DNA from: an uncultured Lachnospiraceae bacterium | Lineage (GTDB): Bacteria > Bacillota > Clostridia > Lachnospirales > Lachnospiraceae | NCBI GenBank assembly: GCA_910584945.1 | Contig: CAJUDY010000018.1 | Span: forward strand, 1 to 64,000 | Direction: 5' to 3' | DNA length: 64,000 nucleotides | Shown: in pieces, positions 8,140 through 16,208 of the stretch | How the letters are laid out: every line of letters starts with the position of its first letter | How positions within the stretch are numbered: position 1 is the stretch's first letter | Notes under the pieces: generated by a model | What the model saw: only the letters and a program-made list of their open reading frames with translations | Databases searched by the model: none | What the model was told of the DNA's origin: nothing | Translations under genes and position numbers: made by a program

Positions 8140-8165
8140 GTTGAGAGTGAAAAGGAGTGGATCTT

Positions 8166-8927
8166 ATGGATGTGCGTGCAGTACTGTCCGGAGTAAAATC
8201 CGGAGAAATGGAAATAAACGAGGCAGAGGAATTGTTAAAAAAGCTTCCCTATGAGGACTTGGGTTATGCTAAAATCGACCATCATCGGAATGTCCGTCAG
8301 GGCTTTGAAGAGGTGATCTACTGTCAGGGAAAGGAGACAGAGCACCTGGTGGGGATCTGTAAGCGCATGGCGGAGGAGAAGATTAATGTGCTCGGCACCA
8401 GGGCGACCAGGGAGCAGGCGGATGCGGTGAAGAGGACGATCCCGGAATTCACCTATGAGCCGGTCTCGAGACTGCTGAAAGCAGAGTTCCGAAAAGGAAC
8501 TCCCATCGGCAAGATCGTGGTGTGCACCGGAGGGACAGCAGATATTCCGGTGGCGGAGGAGGCGGCCGGTGTGGCTGAATTCTTCGGGACAAAAGTGGTC
8601 CGGCTTTTTGATGTGGGAGTGGCGGGAATCCACCGGCTGCTTCGAAATCTGGAAGTATTCGAAAATGTAAACTGCGTGATTGCGGTGGCAGGGATGGAGG
8701 GGGCGCTTCCCGGAGTCGTGGCCGGCCTGGTGGACGTGCCGGTGATCGCGGTTCCCACCAGTGTCGGATATGGAGCCAGTTTTGGAGGGCTTTCCGCTCT
8801 TCTGACCATGATCAATTCCTGCGCCAACGGAATTACCGTGGTGAACATCGATAACGGCTACGGGGCAGGCTATGTGGCCACTCAGATCAATCGCCTGGCG
8901 GTAAAAGGACATGAAAAGAATTCATAA
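8166..8927 (+). CDS. larB: Nickel pincer cofactor biosynthesis protein LarB
   Basis: A 253-residue protein of the LarB family, which carboxylates and hydrolyses nicotinic acid adenine dinucleotide to start synthesis of the nickel pincer cofactor used by lactate racemase and relatives. The C-terminal half is a PurE-like fold with CTGGTADIPVAEEAA, the AGMEGALPGVVAGL stretch and GYGASFGG. The N-terminal half is helical and carries DHHRNVRQGFEEVIYC. The ATG at 8166 is preferred over a GTG at 8157 because AAAGGAG (8151-8157) is spaced for it. LarC, LarE and the racemase LarA are not in the window. The next gene overlaps its end by 17 bases and is unrelated in function. Confidence 0.9.
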   Translation: MDVRAVLSGVKSGEMEINEAEELLKKLPYEDLGYAKIDHHRNVRQGFEEVIYCQGKETEHLVGICKRMAEEKINVLGTRATREQADAVKRTIPEFTYEPVSRLLKAEFRKGTPIGKIVVCTGGTADIPVAEEAAGVAEFFGTKVVRLFDVGVAGIHRLLRNLEVFENVNCVIAVAGMEGALPGVVAGLVDVPVIAVPTSVGYGASFGGLSALLTMINSCANGITVVNIDNGYGAGYVATQINRLAVKGHEKNS

Positions 8928-10443
8928 AATTTTAAAGAGCCGACTGGGTTTTGTGGGCCTTGCCATCCTGCTTCAGATCTTGTGGTGGGTGATCTTTGTG
9001 TGTCGGTTGACCAGCTATTCTGTGTTGATCAACACATTTTTCCGTTTGGTCAGTATCGGAATTCTATTATATCTGATCCGCAAGGATGAGAACTCCGCTT
9101 ATAAGATTGCGTGGATTATTCTGATCATGGGTTTTCCGCTTTTTGGCGGGATTCTGTATGTGATGGTGGGCAATAAAAAGCCCAGCAAACGCCTGGCGGT
9201 GAAGATGGCTGCGGTGAAGATGGAGATGAAGGATGCCCTGGCGCAGAATCAGCCGATCCTTGAGGAGATCCAGAACATCGATCCGGCGGCTGCGGGAAAT
9301 ATTCGCTATATCGGAGAATTCGGCGCGTATCCGGTCTGGAAGAACACCGGGGTGACATATTTTTCCTTGGGGGAAGAGATGTTTGCCGCCATGCTGGAAG
9401 ATCTGAGGAATGCCAGACACTATATTTTTCTGGAGTATTTTATCATCCAGGAAGGGCTGATGTGGGACTGGATTTTGGAAATTCTGGAGCAGAAGGTGAA
9501 GGAAGGGCTGGACGTGCGGCTGATCTATGATGATGTGGGATGCGTATCTCTTCTTCCCTTTCACTATGAGGACATGATGGAGAAGAAGGGGATCAAATGT
9601 ATCGCCTTCAATCGGTTTGTGCCTTTCATTTCCCTGGTGATGAACAACCGGGACCATCGTAAGATCATGGTCATCGACGGCCATACGGCGTACAACGGCG
9701 GCATCAATCTGGCGGATGAGTATATCAATCAAAAGGTTCGGTTCGGCCACTGGAAGGATACCGGCGTCCGCCTTCACGGAGAAGCGGTATTTAATTTTAC
9801 CCTGATGTTTCTGGAAGTCTGGAATGCGTTCCGCTCGCCGGACCTTGATTATGAGATTTTCCGTCCTCACCGATGGCATGAAGAGGCCTTTGCGCCGGAC
9901 GGGTATGTGGTGCCCTATGCGGATACCCCTCTGGACAATGAGGCCCTGGGGGAAAATGTCTACATCAACATCCTGAATCAGGCGAAGGAGTATGTCTACA
10001 TCGCGACCCCTTATCTGCTGATCAGCGATGAGATGGAGAACGCTCTTTGTCTGGCGGCCAAGCGGGGGGTCGACGTGAGGATACTGATGCCGGGGATTCC
10101 GGATAAACCCACGGTATTTTTTATGGCAAAATCCTATTATCCGCCGCTTTTGAAAGCGGGTGTACAGATCTATGAGTACACGCCGGGATTCGTTCATGCA
10201 AAGTCCTATGTGTGCGACGACCGGATTGCCACCGTGGGTACCATCAATATGGACTTTCGCAGCCTGTATCTGCATTTTGAATGCGGGACCCTTCTGTATG
10301 GTTCCAAAGCGGTTCTGGATGTGAAAAAGGACATGGAAAGCTGCTTCCCCAAGTGTCATCAGGTGAGCGTTGGGGACTGCCGGCAGGGGATGCTTGGAAA
10401 TATGTTTACTTCAGTATTAAGAGTGCTTGCTCCGCTTTTGTAG
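8911..10443 (+). CDS. cls: Cardiolipin synthase
   Basis: A 510-residue membrane enzyme of the phospholipase D superfamily that joins phosphatidylglycerol molecules into cardiolipin. Two N-terminal membrane segments lie at about residues 12-32 and 38-75. Two HKD motifs follow: the first has His249 and Lys251 in HRKIMVID, the second has His429 in HAKSYVCDD. The length is normal for bacterial Cls. The ATG lies inside the end of larB with AAAGGA just upstream, so translation may be coupled. Its substrate can come from PgsA, encoded at 25751. Confidence 0.93.
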   Translation: MKRIHKILKSRLGFVGLAILLQILWWVIFVCRLTSYSVLINTFFRLVSIGILLYLIRKDENSAYKIAWIILIMGFPLFGGILYVMVGNKKPSKRLAVKMAAVKMEMKDALAQNQPILEEIQNIDPAAAGNIRYIGEFGAYPVWKNTGVTYFSLGEEMFAAMLEDLRNARHYIFLEYFIIQEGLMWDWILEILEQKVKEGLDVRLIYDDVGCVSLLPFHYEDMMEKKGIKCIAFNRFVPFISLVMNNRDHRKIMVIDGHTAYNGGINLADEYINQKVRFGHWKDTGVRLHGEAVFNFTLMFLEVWNAFRSPDLDYEIFRPHRWHEEAFAPDGYVVPYADTPLDNEALGENVYINILNQAKEYVYIATPYLLISDEMENALCLAAKRGVDVRILMPGIPDKPTVFFMAKSYYPPLLKAGVQIYEYTPGFVHAKSYVCDDRIATVGTINMDFRSLYLHFECGTLLYGSKAVLDVKKDMESCFPKCHQVSVGDCRQGMLGNMFTSVLRVLAPLL

Positions 10444-10456
10444 GCGGGAGCTGATC

Positions 10457-10894
10457 ATGGAGGATAAGATGAACGTATTATTTTTTTTGACACCAAAGAG
10501 CGAGGTTGCCCATTTGCATGACGACTGGACCCTCCGACAGGGAATTGAGAAGCTGGAGCGAAGCGGCTATACGGCCATTCCTCTGATTGACCGGCAGGGC
10601 AGGTACATCGGTACGATTACCGAGGGAGATATCTTAAGAATCTTAAAAAAGCGGTATGACATGAATCTTCGGGCGGCGGAGAATGTGTCGATTCTTGCGG
10701 TGGAGCGGAAGGTGGATATCCATCCGGTATCTGTGGACGCCACTATGGAGGATCTGGTGCGGATGGCCATGAACCAGAACTTTGTCCCGGTGATCGACGA
10801 CAAGAAGATCTTTATCGGCATCGTGACCAGGAAAGACATCATCCGTTTCTGCTATGAACGGTATGTGGAGAAAACGGATTCGGATAAAAAATAA
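10457..10894 (+). CDS. CBS-domain protein
   Basis: A small cytoplasmic protein of about 145 residues made of two CBS motifs (about 20-70 and 85-140), with GYTAIPLIDRQGRYIGTI and MNQNFVPVIDDKKIFIGIV. Such stand-alone pairs usually bind adenine nucleotides and sense energy state. Two starts are possible. The ATG at 10457 has GGGAG upstream. The ATG at 10469 has GGAGG five bases upstream and gives the MNVLFFLTPK beginning common in this family. The gene follows cls by 13 bases and is probably cotranscribed with it. A partner cannot be named. Confidence 0.85.
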   Translation: MEDKMNVLFFLTPKSEVAHLHDDWTLRQGIEKLERSGYTAIPLIDRQGRYIGTITEGDILRILKKRYDMNLRAAENVSILAVERKVDIHPVSVDATMEDLVRMAMNQNFVPVIDDKKIFIGIVTRKDIIRFCYERYVEKTDSDKK

Positions 10895-10903
10895 AAAAAG
10901 GGA

Positions 10904-10932
10904 TTGACATTTCTTCGAAACTGTCATAGAAT
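10904..10932 (+). promoter_or_regulatory. Promoter of the trpXYZ operon
   Basis: TTGACA (10904-10909), a 17-base spacer and TAGAAT (10927-10932). Transcription should begin near 10939 and run into the T-box leader. Confidence 0.75.
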
Positions 10933-10938
10933 ACATTA

Positions 10939-11215
10939 CAGAAATAAGAGAAACCGATGAGAAAGAGGAGTAAGTCTTCGGGTGAAGTTACAGAGAGCTG
11001 CAGGCGGTGGGATTGCAGTACGGAGCGGATGGCTGAATGGACTTTCGAGGGCAGACTGAAATGAAAAGAGTAGGACCTGCCGGGAACCGAACCCGTTATC
11101 AATGAGGAGTGTATGTTTGTACACGTAGAGAGTGGGCGTTATGCCAATTTGAGTGGTACCGCGATTATAATCAGATTATGACCGTCTCAAGCGAAAGCTT
11201 GGGGCGGCTTTTTAT
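10939..11215 (+). ncRNA. Tryptophan T-box riboswitch with terminator
   Basis: The leader shows T-box landmarks in order. Stem I begins at GAGAAAGAGGAG, with a probable specifier loop reading GAATGGAC; the Trp codon TGG is at 11038-11040. The conserved T-box GAGTGGTACCGCG is at 11151-11163. A terminator follows, in which CCGTCTCAAGC (11182-11192) pairs with GCTTGGGGCGG (11197-11207) across GAAA, then CTTTTTAT. Uncharged tRNA-Trp should bind and favour the antiterminator, switching on the transporter when tryptophan is low. The specifier assignment rests on position and on the identity of the downstream genes. Confidence 0.9.
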
Positions 11216-11312
11216 ATGCGCTGCGCAACTGCATATGATCGCCGCTGCTCGAAAAAAAGGTTTCTTCATTTCTAAAAATTATTATATTTTAAGATTTTGG
11301 AGGAAAAGAATC

Positions 11313-12425
11313 ATGAAAAAAAGAATGGTAAGCGGATTACTGGCAGTGACCATGAGTGCAGTTCTGGTGGCTGGATGCGGCAGCAGCGAAGGAACCAATG
11401 AGGCTCCGGCGCAGGATGCGGCGGCAGAGGAAGAAGCGGGCCAGGAGACAGCAGAAAGCGGAGAAGAAACAGAAAGTCCGGCGGAGGAGAACAGCGGGGC
11501 GGATGCGGATGGGACTGGTACTTACAAGATCGCCATCGTGAAACAGATGGATCACGCTTCCCTGGATGAGATTGCCAATGCGATCTGTGAGGAGCTGGAT
11601 TTCCTTGAGGCGTCGTCGAGCAGGATGATGAATATTGAGTACGAAGTGTATTCCGGACAGGGCGATCAGTCCGTGCTGACCCAGATCGGCACTCAGGTGG
11701 TCTCCGACGACAGCGTGGACGCGATCATCCCAGTGGCGACGCTGGCGGCTCAGGTGATGGCGAACTGTGCAGAGGAATCAAAGACGCCGGTGATCTTCGC
11801 GGCGATCTCGGACCCGGAGGGAGCGGAGATGACGGGAATTGATTACGTGACCGGAACCTCCGATGCTTTGAATACTTCTTTCATCATGGATATGATGCTG
11901 GCGCAGAACCCGGAGGTACAAAAAGTAGGGCTTCTTTACTCCCTGTCAGAGGATAATTCCGCGACGCCCATCGCGGAGGCCAAGGAGTATCTGGACGGCA
12001 AGGGTATCGCCTATGTGGAAAAGACCGCCAATACCAACGATGAGGTCATCTCGGCAGCCAGCGCTCTGATCTCGGAAAAGGTGGACGCTATCTTCACTCC
12101 CACGGACAATGTGATCATGTCCGCGGAACTGGCCATCTACGAAGATCTGGCGGCAGCAGGCATTCCGCACTATACTGGAGCGGATTCCTTTGTCCGCAAC
12201 GGCGCTTTCGCCACCTGCGGTGTGAACTATACCGATCTGGGACATGAGACCGCGGATCTGGCTTTCAAGGCAGTGACGGAAGGAATGGACGGACTGGATG
12301 ATTATTATCTGATGGACGGCGGCATTATTACCGTCAACACGGAGACGGCGGAAGCGCTGGGCGCTGATTATTCCGCTTTCTCGGATATGGGGGAAGTGGT
12401 GGAAGTGACCACGAGCGAAGAATAA
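11313..12425 (+). CDS. trpX: Tryptophan ABC transporter substrate-binding lipoprotein
   Basis: A 370-residue lipoprotein that captures the ligand outside the cell for the permease TrpY and ATPase TrpZ. The signal peptide ends in the lipobox LVAGC with the modified cysteine near residue 21. An acidic Glu/Ala linker runs to about residue 70. The rest is an ABC_sub_bind type-1 periplasmic fold (YKIAIVKQMDHASLDEI, VDAIFTPTDNVIM). The start at 11313 has GGAGGA upstream; longer readings would begin inside the T-box and are rejected. Trp specificity is inferred from the TGG specifier and from the established T-box-linked TrpXYZ family. A 237-base structured gap separates it from trpY. Confidence 0.88.
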   Translation: MKKRMVSGLLAVTMSAVLVAGCGSSEGTNEAPAQDAAAEEEAGQETAESGEETESPAEENSGADADGTGTYKIAIVKQMDHASLDEIANAICEELDFLEASSSRMMNIEYEVYSGQGDQSVLTQIGTQVVSDDSVDAIIPVATLAAQVMANCAEESKTPVIFAAISDPEGAEMTGIDYVTGTSDALNTSFIMDMMLAQNPEVQKVGLLYSLSEDNSATPIAEAKEYLDGKGIAYVEKTANTNDEVISAASALISEKVDAIFTPTDNVIMSAELAIYEDLAAAGIPHYTGADSFVRNGAFATCGVNYTDLGHETADLAFKAVTEGMDGLDDYYLMDGGIITVNTETAEALGADYSAFSDMGEVVEVTTSEE

Positions 12426-12632
12426 TTTCCAACTGTGCGGTTGCAATCCGATGGCTTGCCTGCATGCAATGTATTGCAATGCAGGCGGGCCGTTGGATTA
12501 GCACCCCACTCCCAGATGAGCAAAACATGGATGCGTCAGCAACCGAAAAAGCGCGTAAGCGCGGGTTTTGCGAATGTGGGAGTCAGGTTGGATGCTCCCT
12601 GGAGCGTCCAACTGCACAGGTGGAATAATTTT
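12421..12632 (+). other. Multibranched structured element between trpX and trpY
   Basis: A closing stem forms from 12429-12443 and 12609-12623 (15 positions, about one mismatch and one wobble). Inside are three arms. The first is GCCTGCAT/ATGCAGGC (12458-12465, 12479-12486), extended by AATCC/GGATT. The second is ACTCCCA/TGGGAGT, then GCAAAAC/GTTTTGC and a GCGC-GTAA-GCGC tip. The third is GGATGCTCC/GGAGCGTCC (12590-12609). AT-rich flanks are also partly complementary. It could be a miniature transposable element or an RNA that tunes expression within the operon. Confidence 0.6.
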
Positions 12633-12662
12633 TGACAGGAACAACGGAAAGGAAGAGACGGT

Positions 12663-13571
12663 ATGCTTTATGTGATCCAGACGGCGCTGGAACTCGGATT
12701 TATGTATGCACTGGTGGCACTGGCGCTCTTTTTGAGTTATCGGATTCTGGATATTGCTGATCTGACCACCGACGGCAGCTTTGTGCTGGGGGCGGCGGTG
12801 TCGGTCACCCTGGCGGCGGCGGGCCATCCGTTCCTGGCGGTGTTCGCGGCTCTGGCGGCCGGGGCTCTGGCCGGGTATGTGACCGCGTTCTTACAGACCA
12901 GGCTGGGGGTTCCCTCCATCCTGGCGGGCATCGTCACCAACACGGGGCTTTACACGGTGAATCTAATGGTCATGGGCTGGAGTTCCAACGTAAGCCTTCT
13001 AAAGCAGGAGACGATGTTCACGATGCTTCGGGATACGGGGATCGGAGGAAATTTCCACAAGCTGCTCCTGGCAGCGGGAATTACGGTACTAGTGTCATTA
13101 CTGCTTATATGGTTTTTGGGAACCAGACTGGGGCTCAGCATCCGGGCCACCGGGGATAATAAGGATATCGTAAGAGCCTCCTCCATCAACCCGGTATTTA
13201 CCATTTCGGTGGGATTGTGCGTAGCCAATGCCATGACTGCTCTGTCCGGCGCGGTGGTGGGACAGTATCAGAAATCGGCGGATATCAACAGCGGCACCGG
13301 GATCGTGGTGATCGGCCTGGCCTGCCTGATCATCGGGGAGACGGTCTTTGGCAGGCGTTCTGTGGGGCGCAATGTGGCAGCGGCCGTGGCGGGCAGTATC
13401 GTGTACCGGTTCCTGTACGCCGTGATCCTCAAGACGTCTGTGGTTCCCATCGAGTGTCTGAAGCTGGTCACGGCAGTGGTGGTGGCGCTGGCCATCGCCT
13501 CTCCCACCCTAAAAGAGTGGGGAAATTTTCAGAAACGGAAGATCCGCTCCATGCAGAAAGGGGGCAGATAA
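12663..13571 (+). CDS. trpY: Tryptophan ABC transporter permease
   Basis: A 302-residue integral membrane protein with about eight hydrophobic segments, of the branched-chain-amino-acid/ribose type permease fold (BPD_transp_2). It begins LYVIQTALELGFMYALVALA and carries the ADLTTDGSFVLGAAV and NKDIVRASSINPVF stretches typical of the family. It forms the channel of the transporter served by TrpX and powered by TrpZ. The ribosome-binding site AGGAAGAG supports the start. trpZ begins one base after its stop, so the two are translationally coupled. Substrate is assigned from the T-box context, not from residues in the protein. Confidence 0.88.
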   Translation: MLYVIQTALELGFMYALVALALFLSYRILDIADLTTDGSFVLGAAVSVTLAAAGHPFLAVFAALAAGALAGYVTAFLQTRLGVPSILAGIVTNTGLYTVNLMVMGWSSNVSLLKQETMFTMLRDTGIGGNFHKLLLAAGITVLVSLLLIWFLGTRLGLSIRATGDNKDIVRASSINPVFTISVGLCVANAMTALSGAVVGQYQKSADINSGTGIVVIGLACLIIGETVFGRRSVGRNVAAAVAGSIVYRFLYAVILKTSVVPIECLKLVTAVVVALAIASPTLKEWGNFQKRKIRSMQKGGR

Positions 13572-13572
13572 G

Positions 13573-14385
13573 TTGTTACGGCTGGAACATATCAAGAAGA
13601 CTTTCAATCCCGGAACGGTCAACGAAAAGCGGGCGGTATGGGATCTGTCCTTGCACTTAAAGCCTGGAGATTTTACGACGATTATCGGCTCCAACGGCGC
13701 CGGCAAATCCACGATGTTAAACGCCATTTCCGGCAGTTTCTATGTGGATGAGGGCTCCGTCTGGCTGGACGGGAAAAATATGACTTTCGTGGAGGAGTAT
13801 AAGAGAAGCCGGGTGATCGGCCGGCTGTTTCAGGACCCTTTGCGGGGAACGGCGCCCCATATGACCATCGAAGAGAATCTGGCGCTGGCGTACCTGCGGG
13901 CGTCAGAGGGAAGTATTCCGTTCAGCCGCATTTCCAGGAAGGACAAAGCATTTTTCCGGGAGCAGCTTTCCCTGCTGGAAATGGGTCTGGAGGACCGTAT
14001 GAAGCAGCCGGTGGGCCTGCTCTCCGGAGGACAGCGCCAGGCGCTGACCCTTCTGATGGCAACCATGGTGACGCCGAAGCTTCTGCTTCTGGATGAGCAC
14101 ACGGCGGCGCTGGACCCGGGAACCGCGGAGAAAGTTCTGGAGCTGACGACCCGGATTATCGAGCAGAATCAGATTACCTGCCTGATGGTCACCCACAATA
14201 TGCATCAGGCCCTGGAACTTGGAAATCGGACCCTGATGATGGACGACGGGAAGATTGTGCTGGATGTGGAAGGCGAGGAGCGGGCCCATATGACCGTGAC
14301 GGACCTTTTGGAGAAATTCCGGAGCAATTCCGGAAAAGATCTGGATAACGACCGGATTCTTTTGTCCGCGGGGCAGGAGAATTGA
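13573..14385 (+). CDS. trpZ: Tryptophan ABC transporter ATP-binding protein
   Basis: A 270-residue cytoplasmic ATPase that drives the transporter. Walker A is GSNGAGKST with Lys45, the Q-loop follows in RLFQDPLRGT, the ABC signature is LSGGQRQAL (about residue 151), Walker B is LLLLDEHTAALD and the switch histidine is in VTHNMH. The start is a TTG at 13573, eight bases after AAAGGGGG (13557-13564); no ATG gives a complete Walker domain. A strong terminator ends the operon. Confidence 0.9.
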   Translation: MLRLEHIKKTFNPGTVNEKRAVWDLSLHLKPGDFTTIIGSNGAGKSTMLNAISGSFYVDEGSVWLDGKNMTFVEEYKRSRVIGRLFQDPLRGTAPHMTIEENLALAYLRASEGSIPFSRISRKDKAFFREQLSLLEMGLEDRMKQPVGLLSGGQRQALTLLMATMVTPKLLLLDEHTAALDPGTAEKVLELTTRIIEQNQITCLMVTHNMHQALELGNRTLMMDDGKIVLDVEGEERAHMTVTDLLEKFRSNSGKDLDNDRILLSAGQEN

Positions 14386-14400
14386 TGGAATGAGAGAGAT

Positions 14401-14457
14401 ATATATAAGCACGGCGTGCCGCCCTTAAATTTGGGGCAGTGCGCCGTGTTTATATAT
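14401..14457 (+). terminator. Terminator of the trpXYZ operon
   Basis: A long hairpin pairs GCACGGCG with CGCCGTG, inner CCGCCC with GGGGCAG-like bases, and outer ATATATAA with TTTATATAT. The T-rich 3' side allows termination after trpZ. A second small hairpin, AAAGGAT/ATCCTTT, follows at about 14462-14480. Confidence 0.75.
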
Positions 14458-14511
14458 CATAAAAGGATTTTTTATCCTTTGTCGGGGCCTTAACATATGC
14501 CGATTATCTTA

Positions 14512-14797
14512 TTAACGACTCTCCGGTCCATCTGTATTCTCTGTGCGGACTGCAAATTTATCTGCCAGATCTTGCAACACGTCACCCTTGCTGTCATCCC
14601 ACGTTCCCCGAAAGAACTCTTTTGGAAGCATCCGGGCCGTCCAGGAGAATGCCGACTCTGTTGATTGTCTCTGGTGTAAACCTTTGTCTGATTCGCAAGG
14701 TGCCGAATATGGTCAGATCAATATCAGAGTTATTAAATCCCAGTTGCTGCATGGTCAGTGTGATTGCTCCGATGATGTTTGTCTTGTTCCATCCCAT
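14512..14797 (-). pseudogene. Broken small gene, unknown family
   Basis: On the minus strand, an open frame from 14797 to 14594 encodes 67 residues beginning MGWNKTNIIGAITLTM. A second frame, 14631 to 14512, encodes 39 residues beginning MLPKEFFRGTWDD and overlaps it. A third short frame upstream (MENRKDEKKKAEKYG) would join the first after a shift. Read together they look like one gene of about 110 residues with one or two frameshifts. AAAAAGGCAG before 14797 could still allow the 67-residue product. I do not recognise the protein. It is divergent from the ribbon-helix-helix gene. Confidence 0.4.
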
Positions 14798-14912
14798 ATT
14801 TCTCTGCCTTTTTCTTCTCGTCTTTTCTGTTCTCCATTTTTACATTTAATTTTATCTTGTAAATATATATAAAATTTTATTCATAATTCGATATGTATTA
14901 TAACACATCATT

Positions 14913-14932
14913 CCACATTATAATATATGTGG
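14913..14932. promoter_or_regulatory. Palindrome overlapping a -10 box, candidate operator
   Basis: CCACAT (14913-14918) and ATGTGG (14927-14932) are perfect inverted arms around TATAATAT, which contains a consensus -10 hexamer TATAAT (14919-14924). The site lies ten bases before the ribbon-helix-helix start codon and overlaps its ribosome-binding site, a sensible place for autorepression. Confidence 0.45.
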
Positions 14933-14942
14933 AGGAGAGAAC

Positions 14943-15110
14943 ATGTTAAAAATTGAGAAACGGGAATATCAGAATAAAACTTTCCGGCTTCCGCTGTCCC
15001 TGGTTGAAAGATTGAATCGTCTTGCACAGGAGAAAAATATATCCGTTAATCAGCTGGTTGTAATTTTGTGCGAGTATGGTCTGGAAAATCTGGACAGTGA
15101 TGACACATAG
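14943..15110 (+). CDS. Arc-type ribbon-helix-helix DNA-binding protein
   Basis: A 55-residue protein with the short beta strand and two helices of the ribbon-helix-helix fold: KTFRLPLSLVERLNRLAQEK, then NISVNQLVVILCEYGLE. Proteins of this type bind DNA as dimers and often serve as antitoxins, plasmid or transposon repressors. GGAGGAGAG directly upstream supports the ATG at 14943. A palindrome overlapping the promoter suggests autoregulation. No toxin partner is intact nearby; the divergent gene at 14512-14797 appears broken. The fold is clear from sequence, the target is inference. Confidence 0.8.
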   Translation: MLKIEKREYQNKTFRLPLSLVERLNRLAQEKNISVNQLVVILCEYGLENLDSDDT

Positions 15111-15178
15111 GTCAGAAGTGATCAGGAATGATACTGTACTTGAACAGAAAAATAAGCAGAAAAATGAATAAAAAGTAG

Positions 15179-15207
15179 TTGCAATTCTAAAGATACTGTG
15201 TTATCAT
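15179..15207 (+). promoter_or_regulatory. Promoter upstream of the Rpn-type pseudogene
   Basis: TTGCAA (15179-15184), a 17-base spacer and TATCAT (15202-15207). A small CATATGC-GAAA-GCATATC hairpin follows near 15237. Apart from these, bases 15111-15335 contain no gene I can support. Confidence 0.5.
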
Positions 15208-15335
15208 AGTCACATCTGGAGAGACTTCTGAAATCCATATGCGAAAGCATATCAGGGCATATCGCCATGTTTCAGAGTGAAAAATGAATATGGCGGGCTG
15301 TGTGGAGGGGAGAAGTCCCGCTGGAAGGGGTTGTC

Positions 15336-15616
15336 ATGGGGAGAAAAGAACATCCGCTGGTATCCTATTGTCAGAAAAATCAGAACTTTGCGGAGCTGAT
15401 GGATGGCTGGTTGTTTCATGGAGAGGGGAGTATTACTGCGGAGCAGATTAAAGACCAGGACCGCAGGTTCCTGGTCAGAAGCGCCAGGAGCGATACCGGG
15501 ATCTCTATAAGAAGGTGGAAGGAATAGCGCTCCATTTGCTGATCGGCGTCGAATATCAGCAGCACGTGCATTATGCGATGCCGGTTCGGATGATGGATTA
15601 TGACAGTGTTTCATAA
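15336..15616 (+). pseudogene. Remnant of an Rpn-family PD-(D/E)XK nuclease/transposase gene
   Basis: From the ATG at 15336 (ribosome-binding site GGAAGGGG) the frame reads HPLVSYCQKNQNFAELMDGW and then runs off at a stop near 15527. Around 15475-15490 the homologous frame shifts: another frame continues RYRDLYKKVEGIALHLLIGV and EYQQHVHYAMPVRMMDYD, then ends in TAATAA at 15614. This pattern (loss of the start domain at about residue 45, then the IHYAMPVR-like motif) matches Lachnospiraceae Rpn/DUF4351-like transposases, which are about 300 residues long. The gene is therefore both frameshifted and truncated. Confidence 0.65.
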
Positions 15617-15708
15617 TAACGCTCCGGAAAAAACGAATCGAACAGCTTAGAACAAAAAGAAAATCACGGGCATTCGCCCATAAGATTCCAAAAAAGCAAA
15701 CAGAATAG

Positions 15709-16194
15709 ATGGAGACGAGGATGATGATGTGGACAGTTTTTCGCCGTCTTCTGCTGTACCCGCATTTGTTGTGGATTGCGCTGGAGGATAGCAGGGAGAG
15801 GAAGATCCCAGATGCGCTGCTTCGCTCCCTGCTGTGTCAGGAAGGTGCGCTGCTGCTTCTGGAGAGCATTTTCCAGGAAGATTCGGGCGTCCTTCTGGAA
15901 GCGGTCAAAGGATTACTGGCGGGAGGCGGAGCGGCGTTTCTACTTTATCTTGTGACCCGAGGCGGGATCGGAGCCGGGGACGTGAAGCTTCTGATGACGG
16001 CAGGTCTCTGTCTTGGGAGCCGGAAGATCATAGAAGCGCAGATTCTGGCAATGTTCCTGGCGTGTCCGGCGTGCATGTATCTTTTCTTTACGAAAAGATG
16101 TCGGGAAAAGCAGAGTATCCCGCTGGCACCCTTCTTTCTGGCGGGAATTCTGCTTGCTGATTGTCTGTGGGAGATCCGTGTACTGACCGGATAA
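15709..16194 (+). CDS. Type IV prepilin peptidase (A24 family), orphan copy
   Basis: A 161-residue membrane aspartyl protease that removes the leader from prepilins in the membrane. Both catalytic motifs are visible: Asp in EDSRERKIPD (about residue 27) and the GxGD motif in GGIGAGDVKLL (about residue 91). The protein is short, with about five hydrophobic segments and no N-terminal methylase domain, like TadV/CpaA peptidases. Several ATGs (15709, 15721, 15727) are possible; GGAG fits 15721 and GAGG fits 15727. No pilin or pilus ATPase is adjacent. The next genes are PP2C and a kinase, mirroring the Tad locus, which has its own peptidase at 49742. Confidence 0.85.
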   Translation: METRMMMWTVFRRLLLYPHLLWIALEDSRERKIPDALLRSLLCQEGALLLLESIFQEDSGVLLEAVKGLLAGGGAAFLLYLVTRGGIGAGDVKLLMTAGLCLGSRKIIEAQILAMFLACPACMYLFFTKRCREKQSIPLAPFFLAGILLADCLWEIRVLTG

Positions 16195-16208
16195 GAGAGG
16201 AGAAGAAG

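Noticed and set aside
8157..8165. GTG at 8157 as the larB start
   Set aside because: It overlaps the AAAGGAG that serves the ATG at 8166.
11109..11312. Longer trpX reading that begins within the leader
   Set aside because: The region is the T-box riboswitch; the ATG at 11313 has GGAGGA and begins a proper lipoprotein signal.
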